A stretch of DNA of 64,000 nt, from positions 254,642 through 318,641 of the forward strand of contig JAMOAY010000002.1 in the NCBI GenBank assembly GCA_039908525.1. Reading direction: 5' to 3'. Below, piece by piece: positions 49,729 to 58,526 of the stretch (position 1 is the stretch's first letter; every line of letters begins with the position of its first letter). Source of the stretch: Magnetaquicoccus sp039908525. GTDB taxonomy: Bacteria; Pseudomonadota; Magnetococcia; Magnetococcales; Magnetaquicoccaceae. A program made the translations under genes and the position numbers. Below the pieces are notes generated by a model. The model saw only the letters and a program-made list of their open reading frames with translations, was not told where the DNA came from and ran no database searches.

Positions 49729-50493
49729 TCATTTCCGGTGGGCAAAATGACGAATCCGGCCCCGCATGCGCAACGCTGCTTTGCTGTGTAGCTGGGAGAT
49801 GCGGGACTCGGTCAAGCCCAAGACCTCACCGATTTCACTCATGGTCAACTCCTCAAAATAGTACAGAGTGATGACCAGACGCTCTTTTTCCGGCAGGTCC
49901 TGAATCGCCTGGCTGATGGCCAATCGCAGCTCCTGCAATCCAATACTTTCTACCGGGTCCACCCAGTTGGGATCGGCCATGAGATCCATGGCATCCCACT
50001 CTTCATCCTCCAGAGAGGGACGCAAATCATCGAAGGAGAGAATGGAAACGCCGCGCACGGCATCCAGGTGCTGGTAGAACTCGGTCAGCGAGATGCCCAT
50101 CTGACTGGCAACATCCGCATCATCCGCAGGGCGGCCCAATGCCGCTTCCAACTGGAAATAGATATCCTGGATCTGGGAGGCCACCTGGCGCACGGCACGG
50201 GGAACCCAATCCACGGCGCGCAACTCATCCAGGATGGCGCCGCGAATCCGGAAATCCGCATAGGTCTGAAATTTGATACCCCGCTGCGGGTCAAACTTGG
50301 AAACCGCATCAATCAGTCCCAGAATGCCCACCTGCACCAAATCGTCCATCTCCACCGACTGGGGCAGGCGGGTGGCGATGCGGCTGGCAATATATTTCAC
50401 CATGGGTGCGTGTTTGAGGATCAGCTCATCCCGGGTCATGCCATTCCAGGCATCTGAGATCTCTTTGTTTTTATCTGACACCGAACTGGACAT
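49729..50493 (-). CDS. fliA: Flagellar sigma factor FliA (sigma-28)
   Basis: The 254-residue sigma factor shows region 2 (LVQVGILGLIDAVSKFDPQR and FQTYADFRIRGAILDELR), region 3 (a SQMGISLTEFYQHLDAVRG stretch) and region 4 (LVITLYYFEELTMSEIGEVL with an ESRISQLHSKA recognition helix). It directs late flagellar and chemotaxis genes. The start is taken as MSSSVSDKN at 50493. It follows flhG in the leftward run. Confidence 0.96.
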   Translation of the reverse strand: MSSSVSDKNKEISDAWNGMTRDELILKHAPMVKYIASRIATRLPQSVEMDDLVQVGILGLIDAVSKFDPQRGIKFQTYADFRIRGAILDELRAVDWVPRAVRQVASQIQDIYFQLEAALGRPADDADVASQMGISLTEFYQHLDAVRGVSILSFDDLRPSLEDEEWDAMDLMADPNWVDPVESIGLQELRLAISQAIQDLPEKERLVITLYYFEELTMSEIGEVLGLTESRISQLHSKAALRMRGRIRHFAHRK

Positions 50494-50605
50494 GAACGGT
50501 AACCCTTGGTTTGATGGATCGCAGCGACAACTCCTCCCCAACCCGCACTGCGCACTTCATACGCTCGGCGGCGCAAGGGACAGGCGGCCAACGTGTGGCG
50601 TTCAG

Positions 50606-51568
50606 TTACATGCTCGACGGCAAGCGGGTTTCCGCCTTCCGAACAGAATCCTCCAACAAGCGCCGCCAGAAAAAGACCATCCGGCCGTCATCCTGCCGCT
50701 TCTGCTGTAGAATTCTGATCAGATTCTCCGAGAGTTGCTGAAAGGCTACCGAGGATGGTGCCTGCGGAAACATCTCCGAAACCGTCTTGCGCTGCCGGAC
50801 GGCCTGGACGAGCAACACATCGTCCGGGATGAAGCCGGCGTAGTTCAGACCAATGTTGAGATATTTTTCCGCCACCCGGGAGAGGGTACGGTAAACCTCC
50901 TTGGCTTCGGCCACATTTTTTGCCTGATTGACGACCAGATCAAAGTGGGAAACCCGATGGTTGGTGAACATGACCTTCATCAGGGCGTAGGCATCGGTGA
51001 CGCTGGCGGGATCGGGGGTGGCCACCACCATGATCCGCTCGACGGCCAGCACAAAGAACCGCACGTTGGGCGAGATGCCCGCCCCCGTATCCACCAGCAC
51101 CACATCAAAATCGGCGTTCCAATGGTCGATATGGTCCATGAGCGTGGTGCGCTGCGCCTCGTTCATGTCGCTGAGTTCGGCCACACCGGAGGCTGCAGGC
51201 AGGACTGTGATGCCAAAAGGGCCGGGAATGGCCACCTGATCCAGGGTCAAACGACCGTCCAACACATCCTGGATGGTATGCAGGGGGTTCAGTCCCAACA
51301 CCACGTCGATGTTGGCCAAGCCGAGATCGGCATCAATCAACAGCACCTTCAACCCCTTGCGGGCGTAATGGACCGCCAGATTGACCGTGACCAAGGTCTT
51401 GCCGACCCCACCCTTGCCACTGGTGATGGCCATGGTGTGAGGGACCTTGCGCTGCGACAGACCGGTATGGAGGGAAGCCGTATCACCCAAAGGAAACGGC
51501 CCGGCCGCTGCCTTCTGGCGGGCAAGTTCCTTGAGCGTGGCCACCTGGTTGTCGAGTTCCTCTATCAT
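50606..51568 (-). CDS. flhG: MinD-like ATPase FlhG (FleN)
   Basis: The 320-residue protein has the deviant Walker A motif AITSGKGGVGKTLVTVNLAV, LLIDADLGLANIDVVLGL and FDVVLVDTGAGISPNVRFFV. FlhG limits flagellar number and acts with FlhF at the cell pole. An N-terminal extension (DNQVATLKELARQK) resembles the activation helix that stimulates FlhF GTPase. AGAGGATAC precedes the ATG at 51568. Its place after flhF is the usual order. Confidence 0.95.
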   Translation of the reverse strand: MIEELDNQVATLKELARQKAAAGPFPLGDTASLHTGLSQRKVPHTMAITSGKGGVGKTLVTVNLAVHYARKGLKVLLIDADLGLANIDVVLGLNPLHTIQDVLDGRLTLDQVAIPGPFGITVLPAASGVAELSDMNEAQRTTLMDHIDHWNADFDVVLVDTGAGISPNVRFFVLAVERIMVVATPDPASVTDAYALMKVMFTNHRVSHFDLVVNQAKNVAEAKEVYRTLSRVAEKYLNIGLNYAGFIPDDVLLVQAVRQRKTVSEMFPQAPSSVAFQQLSENLIRILQQKRQDDGRMVFFWRRLLEDSVRKAETRLPSSM

Positions 51569-51648
51569 GTATCCTCTTGTGTGCTCTTTTTGCGGAGCGG
51601 TACAAAAAATCTGCCATCCGGCTCGCAGGCCCTGTCTGCGCCCAGAGC

Positions 51649-52977
51649 CTAAAGCTCTGCCTGAGTATCCCGCGCGAACCATTTGGACAAGGTCTTGGCG
51701 GACATCCAGCCCAGATTTTCCGGCACCCGCTGCCCATCCGTATACAGGGTGAGGGGCAGGTTGGCCTTGATGCAGACGTTCAGAATACCTCCATAAGTCA
51801 CCGTTTCATCCAGCTTGGTAAAAATCAGGCCGGTGGGCTGCAAAACGGAAAAGCGCCGATAGATGGCCTGCTGTTCCGTCTCTCGCACATTGGCGGCCAT
51901 ACAGAGAATCACCTCCCGATCATCGCCCATATCCGGCAACAGGCTGGCCGTGGAGTTGACCTGGCGGCGGTTGTACGGGCTGGAACCCACTGTATCCACC
52001 AGCACATAGTCACAGCGGTTCAGAGAACTCAGGCCCGCCTTGACCTCGGAAGGGGCACGGGCCACCACCAATCGAACCTGCAACAGTTTGGCATAGGTTT
52101 CCAACTGCGCCACGGCGCCAACCCGGAAGGTATCCAGGGTGATCATTCCCACCGATCTTTGCCGGTTAAGGATCAGATCGGCGGCAATTTTTGCCAGCGT
52201 GGTCGTCTTCCCCACCCCGGTGGGACCCACGAGGGCGATGACCCGGGCAGGTCCCGCCAGCGGGTCGCGAAATTTCAAGGCACGCTGGAAGGCAACCGCC
52301 AACCCCCGCTCCTTGCCGGAACGGTCCATCAGGACAATCCGACGGGCAATGGGCTCCTCCACGCCGTGCATGAGCAGCCAGCTGTAGTTGCGGCGGCTTT
52401 CGGCATCCAGGCCGGCCAAGTCTCCTGAAACATCATAAGATTTTTCATGAACGGGGTCGATTGCCTGGGGTGACGCCAACGACCCGGGAGCCTCATCCTC
52501 CGAGGCCGCTCCCCCTGTCGATTCATACCCCCCTTCCGGTTCCGTTGTCTCCGTCTCGGCATACCCACCCGCCGGCCTGGTCTCTTCCCGTTCGGGCGAC
52601 CTGGCCCGCTCCTGTCGGGGCACCGGGCGAGCTGTCGGCGCATACTCCACCGGATCGTCCACCACCCTGGAGAAACGTCCTGCAAGCGGTGCTGCGCTGC
52701 GGCGGGGCTCGGGCTCCACCTGCTGCACAGGCCGACCGGCCTGTGGGACAGGGGGCTCGGGTCGCGCCGGAGGAGAGGGGTCAGCCTCCTGGGGCAACTC
52801 CCGGGCATTGGGACCGGGGCAAGCCGTCACCTCGATCAGAGTGCGGCCCAAGGTCAGGCCACCACCCGGCATCCGGATGCTGCGGGTCGAAAGGATGACC
52901 GCGTCGGCGCCCAGTTTTTCCTTGACCTCCTTGAGCACCTCGCGCATGTCCCGCGCCTGAAAGGTGGAAATTTTCAT
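51649..52977 (-). CDS. flhF: Signal recognition particle-like GTPase FlhF
   Basis: The 442-residue protein has the FlhF N-terminus (MKISTFQARDMREVLKEVKE), a Pro/Glu-rich linker (about 70-180), and an SRP-type GTPase: VIALVGPTGVGKTTTLAKIA (G1), DTFRVGAVAQLETYAKLL, VLVDTVGSSPYNRRQV (G3) and IFTKLDETVTYGG (G4). FlhF marks the pole for flagellum assembly, so one or few polar flagella are expected. Confidence 0.97.
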   Translation of the reverse strand: MKISTFQARDMREVLKEVKEKLGADAVILSTRSIRMPGGGLTLGRTLIEVTACPGPNARELPQEADPSPPARPEPPVPQAGRPVQQVEPEPRRSAAPLAGRFSRVVDDPVEYAPTARPVPRQERARSPEREETRPAGGYAETETTEPEGGYESTGGAASEDEAPGSLASPQAIDPVHEKSYDVSGDLAGLDAESRRNYSWLLMHGVEEPIARRIVLMDRSGKERGLAVAFQRALKFRDPLAGPARVIALVGPTGVGKTTTLAKIAADLILNRQRSVGMITLDTFRVGAVAQLETYAKLLQVRLVVARAPSEVKAGLSSLNRCDYVLVDTVGSSPYNRRQVNSTASLLPDMGDDREVILCMAANVRETEQQAIYRRFSVLQPTGLIFTKLDETVTYGGILNVCIKANLPLTLYTDGQRVPENLGWMSAKTLSKWFARDTQAEL

Positions 52978-53029
52978 GGCATGCTCACACGTCGGCAGCA
53001 GACAACAGTGGGATGGTGGAACTGGCCCA

Positions 53030-55120
53030 TCATGAGAGGGTCACCGATCCCAACGAATGAATGGCGATATTGGAAGGTATCTCATTCTGGGAGATCACCA
53101 CCAGATGGGGTATGGCCGCCTCTGTCGCCTGTTTGACAAAAGGACGCACCCGGGATCCGGTAAGGATGACCGGTTGGACGACCTGCGAGGCAATATGTTC
53201 CACGGCTTCCCGCACCCGATTCAGAAAAAGGGTTGCTGAACGAGGTGCCAACGCAAGATAAGAGCCATATTCCCCATCCACCACCGCCTCGACGATCAGA
53301 TTTTCTGCATCGGCCCCCAACACCAGCGCCGGCAGGGCGCCGGTCTCATCCAGATAGGCGGAGACCAGCGAGCGGGAGAGAGACTGCCGCACCAACTCCA
53401 CCAACTGGGCAGGCTGTTTGATCACCTTGGCATAGTCGGCCACCGTCTCCAGAATGGTGGTCATGTCACGGATGGAGACCCGCTCCCGCAGCAGTCCCTG
53501 CAGCACCTTCTGAATGCCGCCCAGGTTGACGACATTGGGCACCAGTTCATCCACCAGCTTGGGCTGGTTCTTGGCAACCAGATCCAGCAAATGCTGCACC
53601 TCCTGACGGTTCAGCATCTCGTGGGCGTGGGTATGGATCAGCTCCGTGGCATGGGTGGCCAGCACGGTGGCGGCATCCACCACGGTGTAACCGAGCATTT
53701 CAGCCCGCTCCCGATCATTGCCGTTGATCCAGATGGCCGGCAGGCCAAAAGCAGGCTCCGTGGTGGGCACGCCCTCCACCTTGCCGGTGACCGAGCCCCC
53801 TTCCATGGCCAGATAGCTGCCCGGCCTCAGATCGCCGCGCCCCACCTCCACGCCCTTGATCAGGAAGGCATATTCACCCGGCTTGAACTGGAGATTGTCC
53901 TTGATGTGGATGGGGGGCACCACAAACCCCATATCGACGGCAAACTGCTTGCGGATGGCGCGGATCTTCTCCAGCAGGGTACCATGCTGGCTCTCGTCCA
54001 CCAGGGGGATCAGACCGTATCCGACATCCAGGCGCAGCAGGTCCAGTGCCAGAAAGCTCTCGATCGGCTCCTCCTGTTTGGACTCCTCCCGGGCGTGCGC
54101 CACCTCCTCCCGGGCACTGGCCCACTCCCGCGCATCCCGGCGCCGGAACAGAAAATGGGCCCAAACCGCCAGTACCGCCGCCAGGATGGAAAAGGGCACG
54201 GTGGGCATGCCCGGCATCAAGGCAAAGAGGCCCAGCACCCCGGAGCTGAGCAGAATGACCCGAGGCTGGGCCGTGATCTGCCCCGCCACATGATCGGCCA
54301 TGTGCTCGTCCGTGGAGGCGCGGGTGACCAGAAAACCGGCCGCCGTGGAGATGACCAGGGCGGGGATCTGGGCAACCAACCCTTCACCCACGGTCAGGAT
54401 GGTGTAGATGTGGGCCGCATCGCTCGCCGACAGCCCCTGCTGGGCCACGCCGACGATAAAACCGCCGATGATATTGATGAAAATAATCAAAATAGCCGCC
54501 ACAGCATCCCCGCGGACGAACTTGGAAGCACCGTCCATGGCCCCAAAAAACTCGGACTCTTCCTCGATCTCCCGGCGGCGTGCCTTGGCCTCGGCCTCGG
54601 AGACCAATCCGGAGTTCAGGTCGGCGTCAATCGCCATCTGCTTGCCGGGCATTTTATCCAGGGTAAAGCGGGCCGCCACCTCGGCGATACGCCCGGCGCC
54701 CTTGGTGATGACGATAAAATTGATGATGATCAGGATGGCGAAAACAATCACCCCAACCACCGGATTGCCCCCCGCCACAAACTGGCCGAAGGAGCGGATC
54801 ACCTCGCCGGCCGCTCCCTCCCCCTCCCCGCCATGCAGCAGAATCACCCGGGTGGTGGAGATGTTCAGGGCCAGCCGGAACAGGGTCGTCATCAGCAAAA
54901 TGCTGGGAAAAGAGGAGAACTCCAACGGGCGGTGGACGTAGACAGTCGTCAAAAGTATGACGATCCCCATCGAAATATTGACGGAGAGCAGCATATCCAA
55001 CAAAAACACAGGCAATGGCATGATCATGATGGTCAAGATGGCGATGATACCAAAGGCCATGATGACATCGTTGACGCCTTTCAGACGGGGCAGTGATCTG
55101 GGCAACGGTAGTGCAGACAA
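53030..55120 (-). CDS. flhA: Flagellar export apparatus protein FlhA
   Basis: The 696-residue protein has eight membrane helices in its first 330 residues, the conserved cytoplasmic FHIPEP loop (TKGAGRIAEVAARFTLDKMP, then KQMAIDADLNSGLVSEAEA), and the large cytoplasmic domain (LDVGYGLIPLVD, IRKQFAVDMGFVVPPIHI, VVDAATVLATHATELI). It forms the export gate. The frame is open to 55219, but a TTG at 55120 has GGAGGAA 4 bases before it and gives the usual length. It heads the leftward flhA-flhF-flhG-fliA run. Confidence 0.96.
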   Translation of the reverse strand: MSALPLPRSLPRLKGVNDVIMAFGIIAILTIMIMPLPVFLLDMLLSVNISMGIVILLTTVYVHRPLEFSSFPSILLMTTLFRLALNISTTRVILLHGGEGEGAAGEVIRSFGQFVAGGNPVVGVIVFAILIIINFIVITKGAGRIAEVAARFTLDKMPGKQMAIDADLNSGLVSEAEAKARRREIEEESEFFGAMDGASKFVRGDAVAAILIIFINIIGGFIVGVAQQGLSASDAAHIYTILTVGEGLVAQIPALVISTAAGFLVTRASTDEHMADHVAGQITAQPRVILLSSGVLGLFALMPGMPTVPFSILAAVLAVWAHFLFRRRDAREWASAREEVAHAREESKQEEPIESFLALDLLRLDVGYGLIPLVDESQHGTLLEKIRAIRKQFAVDMGFVVPPIHIKDNLQFKPGEYAFLIKGVEVGRGDLRPGSYLAMEGGSVTGKVEGVPTTEPAFGLPAIWINGNDRERAEMLGYTVVDAATVLATHATELIHTHAHEMLNRQEVQHLLDLVAKNQPKLVDELVPNVVNLGGIQKVLQGLLRERVSIRDMTTILETVADYAKVIKQPAQLVELVRQSLSRSLVSAYLDETGALPALVLGADAENLIVEAVVDGEYGSYLALAPRSATLFLNRVREAVEHIASQVVQPVILTGSRVRPFVKQATEAAIPHLVVISQNEIPSNIAIHSLGSVTLS

Positions 55121-55232
55121 CGGTTCCTCCAGAATGTGTGCGACTGCGCGGCCTTGTCCGGCGGTCGACAACCGCGGGTTGGCCGCTCTCACGTGGCGTA
55201 CCCATGGCAGGCCGCGCACGATCCAGCCTCAA

Positions 55233-55261
55233 TATCTAGCAATCTTTATACCGTAAGTCAA
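55233..55261 (-). promoter_or_regulatory. Sigma-70-type promoter for the flhA run
   Basis: On the minus strand TTGACT and TAGATA are separated by exactly 17 bases. Transcription would start near 55226, about 105 bases before the flhA TTG. It lies in the AT-rich gap between map and flhA. Confidence 0.5.
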
Positions 55262-55306
55262 ATAGTATTCAACGAAAAGCACACGTCAACACGTGGATTC
55301 CCCGTG

Positions 55307-56083
55307 TCACGCCTCCGGCAGCAGGGTCAGAATTTCATGGCTCTCCGGGGTGATCAGGATGGTGTGTTCGAACTGAGCGGACAGGGTATGATCTTTGGTG
55401 ACCACGGTCCAGTGATCGGGCATCAGTTTCACCTCCGGTTTGCCCTGATTGATCATGGGCTCGATGGTAAAGATCATGCCGGGCAACATTTTCGCCCCCG
55501 GGGTGCGGGTTGCGTAGTGGAGCACGGCGGGCTCCTCGTGGAAGGAGCGACCGATTCCATGGCCGCAATATTCACGCACAACGGAGCAGTGGTTCTGTCG
55601 GGCAAGCTGTTCGATGGCTGCACCGATCTCCCCGAAGTGTCCGTTGGGTCGTGCGGCCGCGATCCCCACCGCCAGGCACTGCTCCGCCACCTGAACCACC
55701 TTTTTGTTGCGGGAGGTGGGAGGGCCGACGAAAAAGGTCGTGCTGGTATCCCCATGAAACCCGTTCAGGCAGACGGTCACATCGATGTTGACGATGTCGT
55801 TCTCCCGCAGGATCCTCTGGCTGGGAATGCCGTGACACACCTGATGGTTGACGGAGGTACAGATGGATTTGGGGAACCCCAGGGGATTCTGGGCCGTCGG
55901 TCGGTAATTCAGGGGGGAGGGGATGGCCCCATGATCCAGGATGAATTGATGACACAGATCATTCAAACGGTCGGTGGTGACTCCCGGTTGGACATAGGGG
56001 GCGATCATGGCCAGGGTCTGTGCCGCCAGGCGGCAACTCAGGCGCATCTTTTCGATCTCTTCGGCCGATTTGATAAGGATCAT
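55307..56083 (-). CDS. map: Methionine aminopeptidase, type I
   Basis: The 258-residue enzyme removes N-terminal methionine. The five metal ligands are visible: NIDVTV, GFHGDTS, YCGHGIGRSFHEEP, FTIEPMIN and FEHTILIT. Also CTSVNHQVCHGIP with the substrate histidine. Length is normal for type Ia. It lies upstream of flhA on the same strand, separated by a 186-base gap. Confidence 0.97.
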   Translation of the reverse strand: MILIKSAEEIEKMRLSCRLAAQTLAMIAPYVQPGVTTDRLNDLCHQFILDHGAIPSPLNYRPTAQNPLGFPKSICTSVNHQVCHGIPSQRILRENDIVNIDVTVCLNGFHGDTSTTFFVGPPTSRNKKVVQVAEQCLAVGIAAARPNGHFGEIGAAIEQLARQNHCSVVREYCGHGIGRSFHEEPAVLHYATRTPGAKMLPGMIFTIEPMINQGKPEVKLMPDHWTVVTKDHTLSAQFEHTILITPESHEILTLLPEA

Positions 56084-56106
56084 GTGCGTAATCTTCAGTT
56101 TCCAAA

Positions 56107-56877
56107 CTAGGGGTTGGCAGGTGCCCGCTGCAGTTGCAATTGCGACATCAGGGTGCGCCCCTCCCGGTTGAAGGCGACCTCGACCAGATCACCCGGTCGC
56201 ATCGTGCCGAGGATTTGCACCAGGGCGTCGGGAGAGGCAACGGCCTGGCGATTGATGGCGATGATCACATCCCCCGCCCGGAGTTCGGCCTGTTCGGCCG
56301 GGCTGCGGGGCGCCACGTCTACGATGAGAACCCCCCCGGGTGCGACCCCCGGCGCCACGCCCAGCCAGGCCGTTGGGGATGGCGCCCGGAACCGCTCCTC
56401 CTGGGGCGGCGACAGGGAGGACCATTCGCCAGGGTTGCTCCTCTCCCGAATCGGAAGCGGGCCGACAGGAGAAGGGGCAGCAAACGGTGTCGAGGCAGGC
56501 GCAGCGGGTGGCTGCCACCGTTCTGCGGCCATCGGCGGAGAGGGTGCGTGCGCCTCGCCATCCTCAAGAACCGCCCTGATTTTAAGCTCCTCTCCCCGGC
56601 GCCACACGGTGAGCAGCACCTCCCGGCCCGCCGGGGCACGGGCAAGAATATCGGCAAAATGGTCCATGGAACGAACGGGAATATCGTCCACCAGGCGGAT
56701 CAGATCCCCTTTTCTGAGACCGCTGTGGTCGGCCGGGCCATCCTTGAAAATTTCCGCCACCTGCACACCCTGGGGAGGATGGAGGGTCAAACCCAACCAC
56801 CCATTGGCCATGGCCGGGGGGGTCAGCAGCAGACAGCCGATCGTTACCAACCCTGTCAGGAAATATTGGGCACCCAT
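56107..56877 (-). CDS. Exported protein with two PDZ domains
   Basis: The 256-residue protein has a signal peptide (LTGLVTIGCLLLTPPAMA, cut near residue 24), a first PDZ domain (about 26-105: GWLGLTLHPPQGVQVAEIF, LRKGDLIRLVDDIPVRSMDH), a Pro/Ala-rich linker and a second PDZ domain (about 168-250: AWLGVAPGVAPGGVLIVDVA, LRAGDVIIAINRQAVASPDA). No protease domain is present, so it looks like DegP without the catalytic part. It may be an adaptor for envelope proteases. It stands between map and aroE on the same strand. Confidence 0.85.
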   Translation of the reverse strand: MGAQYFLTGLVTIGCLLLTPPAMANGWLGLTLHPPQGVQVAEIFKDGPADHSGLRKGDLIRLVDDIPVRSMDHFADILARAPAGREVLLTVWRRGEELKIRAVLEDGEAHAPSPPMAAERWQPPAAPASTPFAAPSPVGPLPIRERSNPGEWSSLSPPQEERFRAPSPTAWLGVAPGVAPGGVLIVDVAPRSPAEQAELRAGDVIIAINRQAVASPDALVQILGTMRPGDLVEVAFNREGRTLMSQLQLQRAPANP

Positions 56878-56906
56878 GGTGTCGGAACCTCACGCCGTGA
56901 TGGCTG

Positions 56907-57806
56907 CTACAACAGCAGCTGCAACAGTCTCTCTCTCACCTGCTCCACCGGCATTTTCTGGCCGGTCCAGATCTCAAAGGCACGGCTGCCCTGATGGATC
57001 AGCATACCCAAACCATTCTCCACCGCCAACCCGTGATGTCTGGCGGCGCGCAGGAAAGGGGTCTCGCGCGGGGTATAGACGATGTCGTACACCAAGGCCG
57101 AGCCCGGCAGGCGGTGCATCCCCACCACGCACATCTCCTCCCCCTCCAGGCCCAACAGGGTGGTATTGACCAACAGGTCGGTCTCCTCCAGAGGCAACGG
57201 CCCCGGTTCCAGGGGGATGGCCGTCAGTTCGGCCTGGGGATAGTGGGGGGCCAGGTCGGCGATCAGCTGTTCGCCGCGGGCCTGGGTGCGGTTGGCCACC
57301 ACGATCCGGCGGGTACCACCCTCCAGCAAACCCACCGCCACCCCACGCGCGGCTCCTCCAGCGCCCAGAATCAACACCGAACGTCGATCCGGGTCCACAG
57401 GAGAACGCCCCCGCTCCGCATCTGCCAGAGCATCCGTAAAACCTCCTGCGTCGGTGTTGTAACCCCGCAGCGTGCCATCCGGGTCGATGGCGACCGTATT
57501 GACCGCACCGATGCGGCGGGCCAGGGGATCCAGCCAGTCCATGAGGGAGAGCAGGGACTCTTTGTGGGGTACAGTGGCATTGAATCCCACCACCCCCATG
57601 GCCACAAAACCCCGCACCGCATCCTGCAACCGATCGGGATGGACATGAAACGCCAGGTAGCGCATGTTCATGCCCAGCCAGGCCAAGGCCGGGTTGTGCA
57701 TCGCCGGGGAGAGGGTATGGGCCACCGGATGGCCGATCACAGCCAGCAGACGGGTTTGACCATCGGGCAGGCGTGCGAACGGGTTGTCGAAGGCAGTATG
57801 GTTCAT
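56907..57806 (-). CDS. aroE: Shikimate dehydrogenase
   Basis: The 299-residue NADP enzyme reduces 3-dehydroshikimate in the chorismate pathway. Visible are VIGHPVAHTLSPAMHNPAL, GFNATVPHKESLL with the catalytic lysine, GAVNTV, GYNTDAGGFTDAL, SVLILGAGGAARGVA and VANRTQAR for cofactor. About 20 residues longer at the N-terminus than E. coli AroE. Gene spacing suggests aroE, the PDZ gene and map are one leftward unit. Confidence 0.96.
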   Translation of the reverse strand: MNHTAFDNPFARLPDGQTRLLAVIGHPVAHTLSPAMHNPALAWLGMNMRYLAFHVHPDRLQDAVRGFVAMGVVGFNATVPHKESLLSLMDWLDPLARRIGAVNTVAIDPDGTLRGYNTDAGGFTDALADAERGRSPVDPDRRSVLILGAGGAARGVAVGLLEGGTRRIVVANRTQARGEQLIADLAPHYPQAELTAIPLEPGPLPLEETDLLVNTTLLGLEGEEMCVVGMHRLPGSALVYDIVYTPRETPFLRAARHHGLAVENGLGMLIHQGSRAFEIWTGQKMPVEQVRERLLQLLL

Positions 57807-57842
57807 GGTCTGGGCCTTAAATCACTGCGTTGGTCCACAACG

Positions 57843-57955
57843 GGGGCTTCGCCCCACAAGCGCTAACATTTCTATTAGGCCGAAAATATTATAAAAACTA
57901 TTGCGGGGTGCAGGGGAGATCATCTCCCCTGCCGGGGTGTGGGGCGGAGCCCCAC
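57843..57955 (-). repeat. Hairpin repeat cluster, inverted copy
   Basis: A lone GGGGC-TTC-GCCCC hairpin (57843-57855) is followed after an AT-rich stretch by GCAGGGGAGAT/ATCTCCCCTGC (57910-57932, perfect 11-bp arms) and GTGGGGC-GGA-GCCCCAC (57939-57955). Read on the minus strand, the last two give the same order and ACCCC spacer as other copies. Confidence 0.75.
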
Positions 57956-58128
57956 ATGAAAGGCACGTTTTCACAAAGCACATTTTCGCAGAAAATGTGC
58001 GCAACGCGCCAAAAACGCCCCGCAGGGGCACTCCTGGAGGGCGGCAGCCCGACAACAGCCCCGCATACCAGAACAATATTTTTGTAAAAAAAACAGGCAA
58101 GTTGCCTCTGTCATGTCAGCGAATGGGG

Positions 58129-58191
58129 GGGCTTCGCCCCCTGCCCCACCAGGGGGATAATCCCCCCGGACCCGTTGCGGTGCACCGCATC
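58129..58191 (+). repeat. Hairpin repeat cluster, forward copy
   Basis: GGGGGC-TTC-GCCCCC (58129-58143), GCCCCACC, GGGGGAT/ATCCCCC (58154-58168), GGACCCGTTGCGG and a perfect TGCGGTGCACCGCA palindrome (58178-58191) follow each other. This is nearly identical to the mreC-mreD copy at 37708-37798. Confidence 0.8.
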
Positions 58192-58526
58192 TCCCCGGTC
58201 GGCACACCCCTCTTTCCTCAGTGTAGCAGCTTTTGCGACTGGAGCGAATGAAAATCGCCCGATCAAACGCCCCCCTCTTTCTGTATCCGCATAAAGATGC
58301 TCTCTGCCGTGATCGGCCTTTGCCCCGCCGGTTACCAAGAAAAGACTTGCTTTTTACCGCGCCAATGGGCACCATGCTCAGGTTTTGGATCTTTGGTTCC
58401 TGTGGACGGTGCCCCACCGTCTGCGGGGCGTTCCCTGCGGTCTGCCAACCCTCCCGTGTGGCGTGATCCGCCGGGGGTCACTGCAATGTTTTTTTCTGAA
58501 GGAGAGGACAACCCACCGGTTGCCCT

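Larger units (their letters stand above)
57807..58526. other. Repeat-rich non-coding gap
   Basis: About 720 bases between divergent aroE and the ABC transporter gene hold two clusters of the dispersed hairpin repeat in opposite orientations and an AT-rich patch. No protein-coding gene is supported: short open frames have no start signal or family pattern. Promoters for both neighbours should lie here but I could not place them. Confidence 0.55.

Noticed and set aside
57901..58251. Small open frames in the repeat-rich gap
   Set aside because: They are built from the hairpin repeats and have no start signals or similarity to known families.
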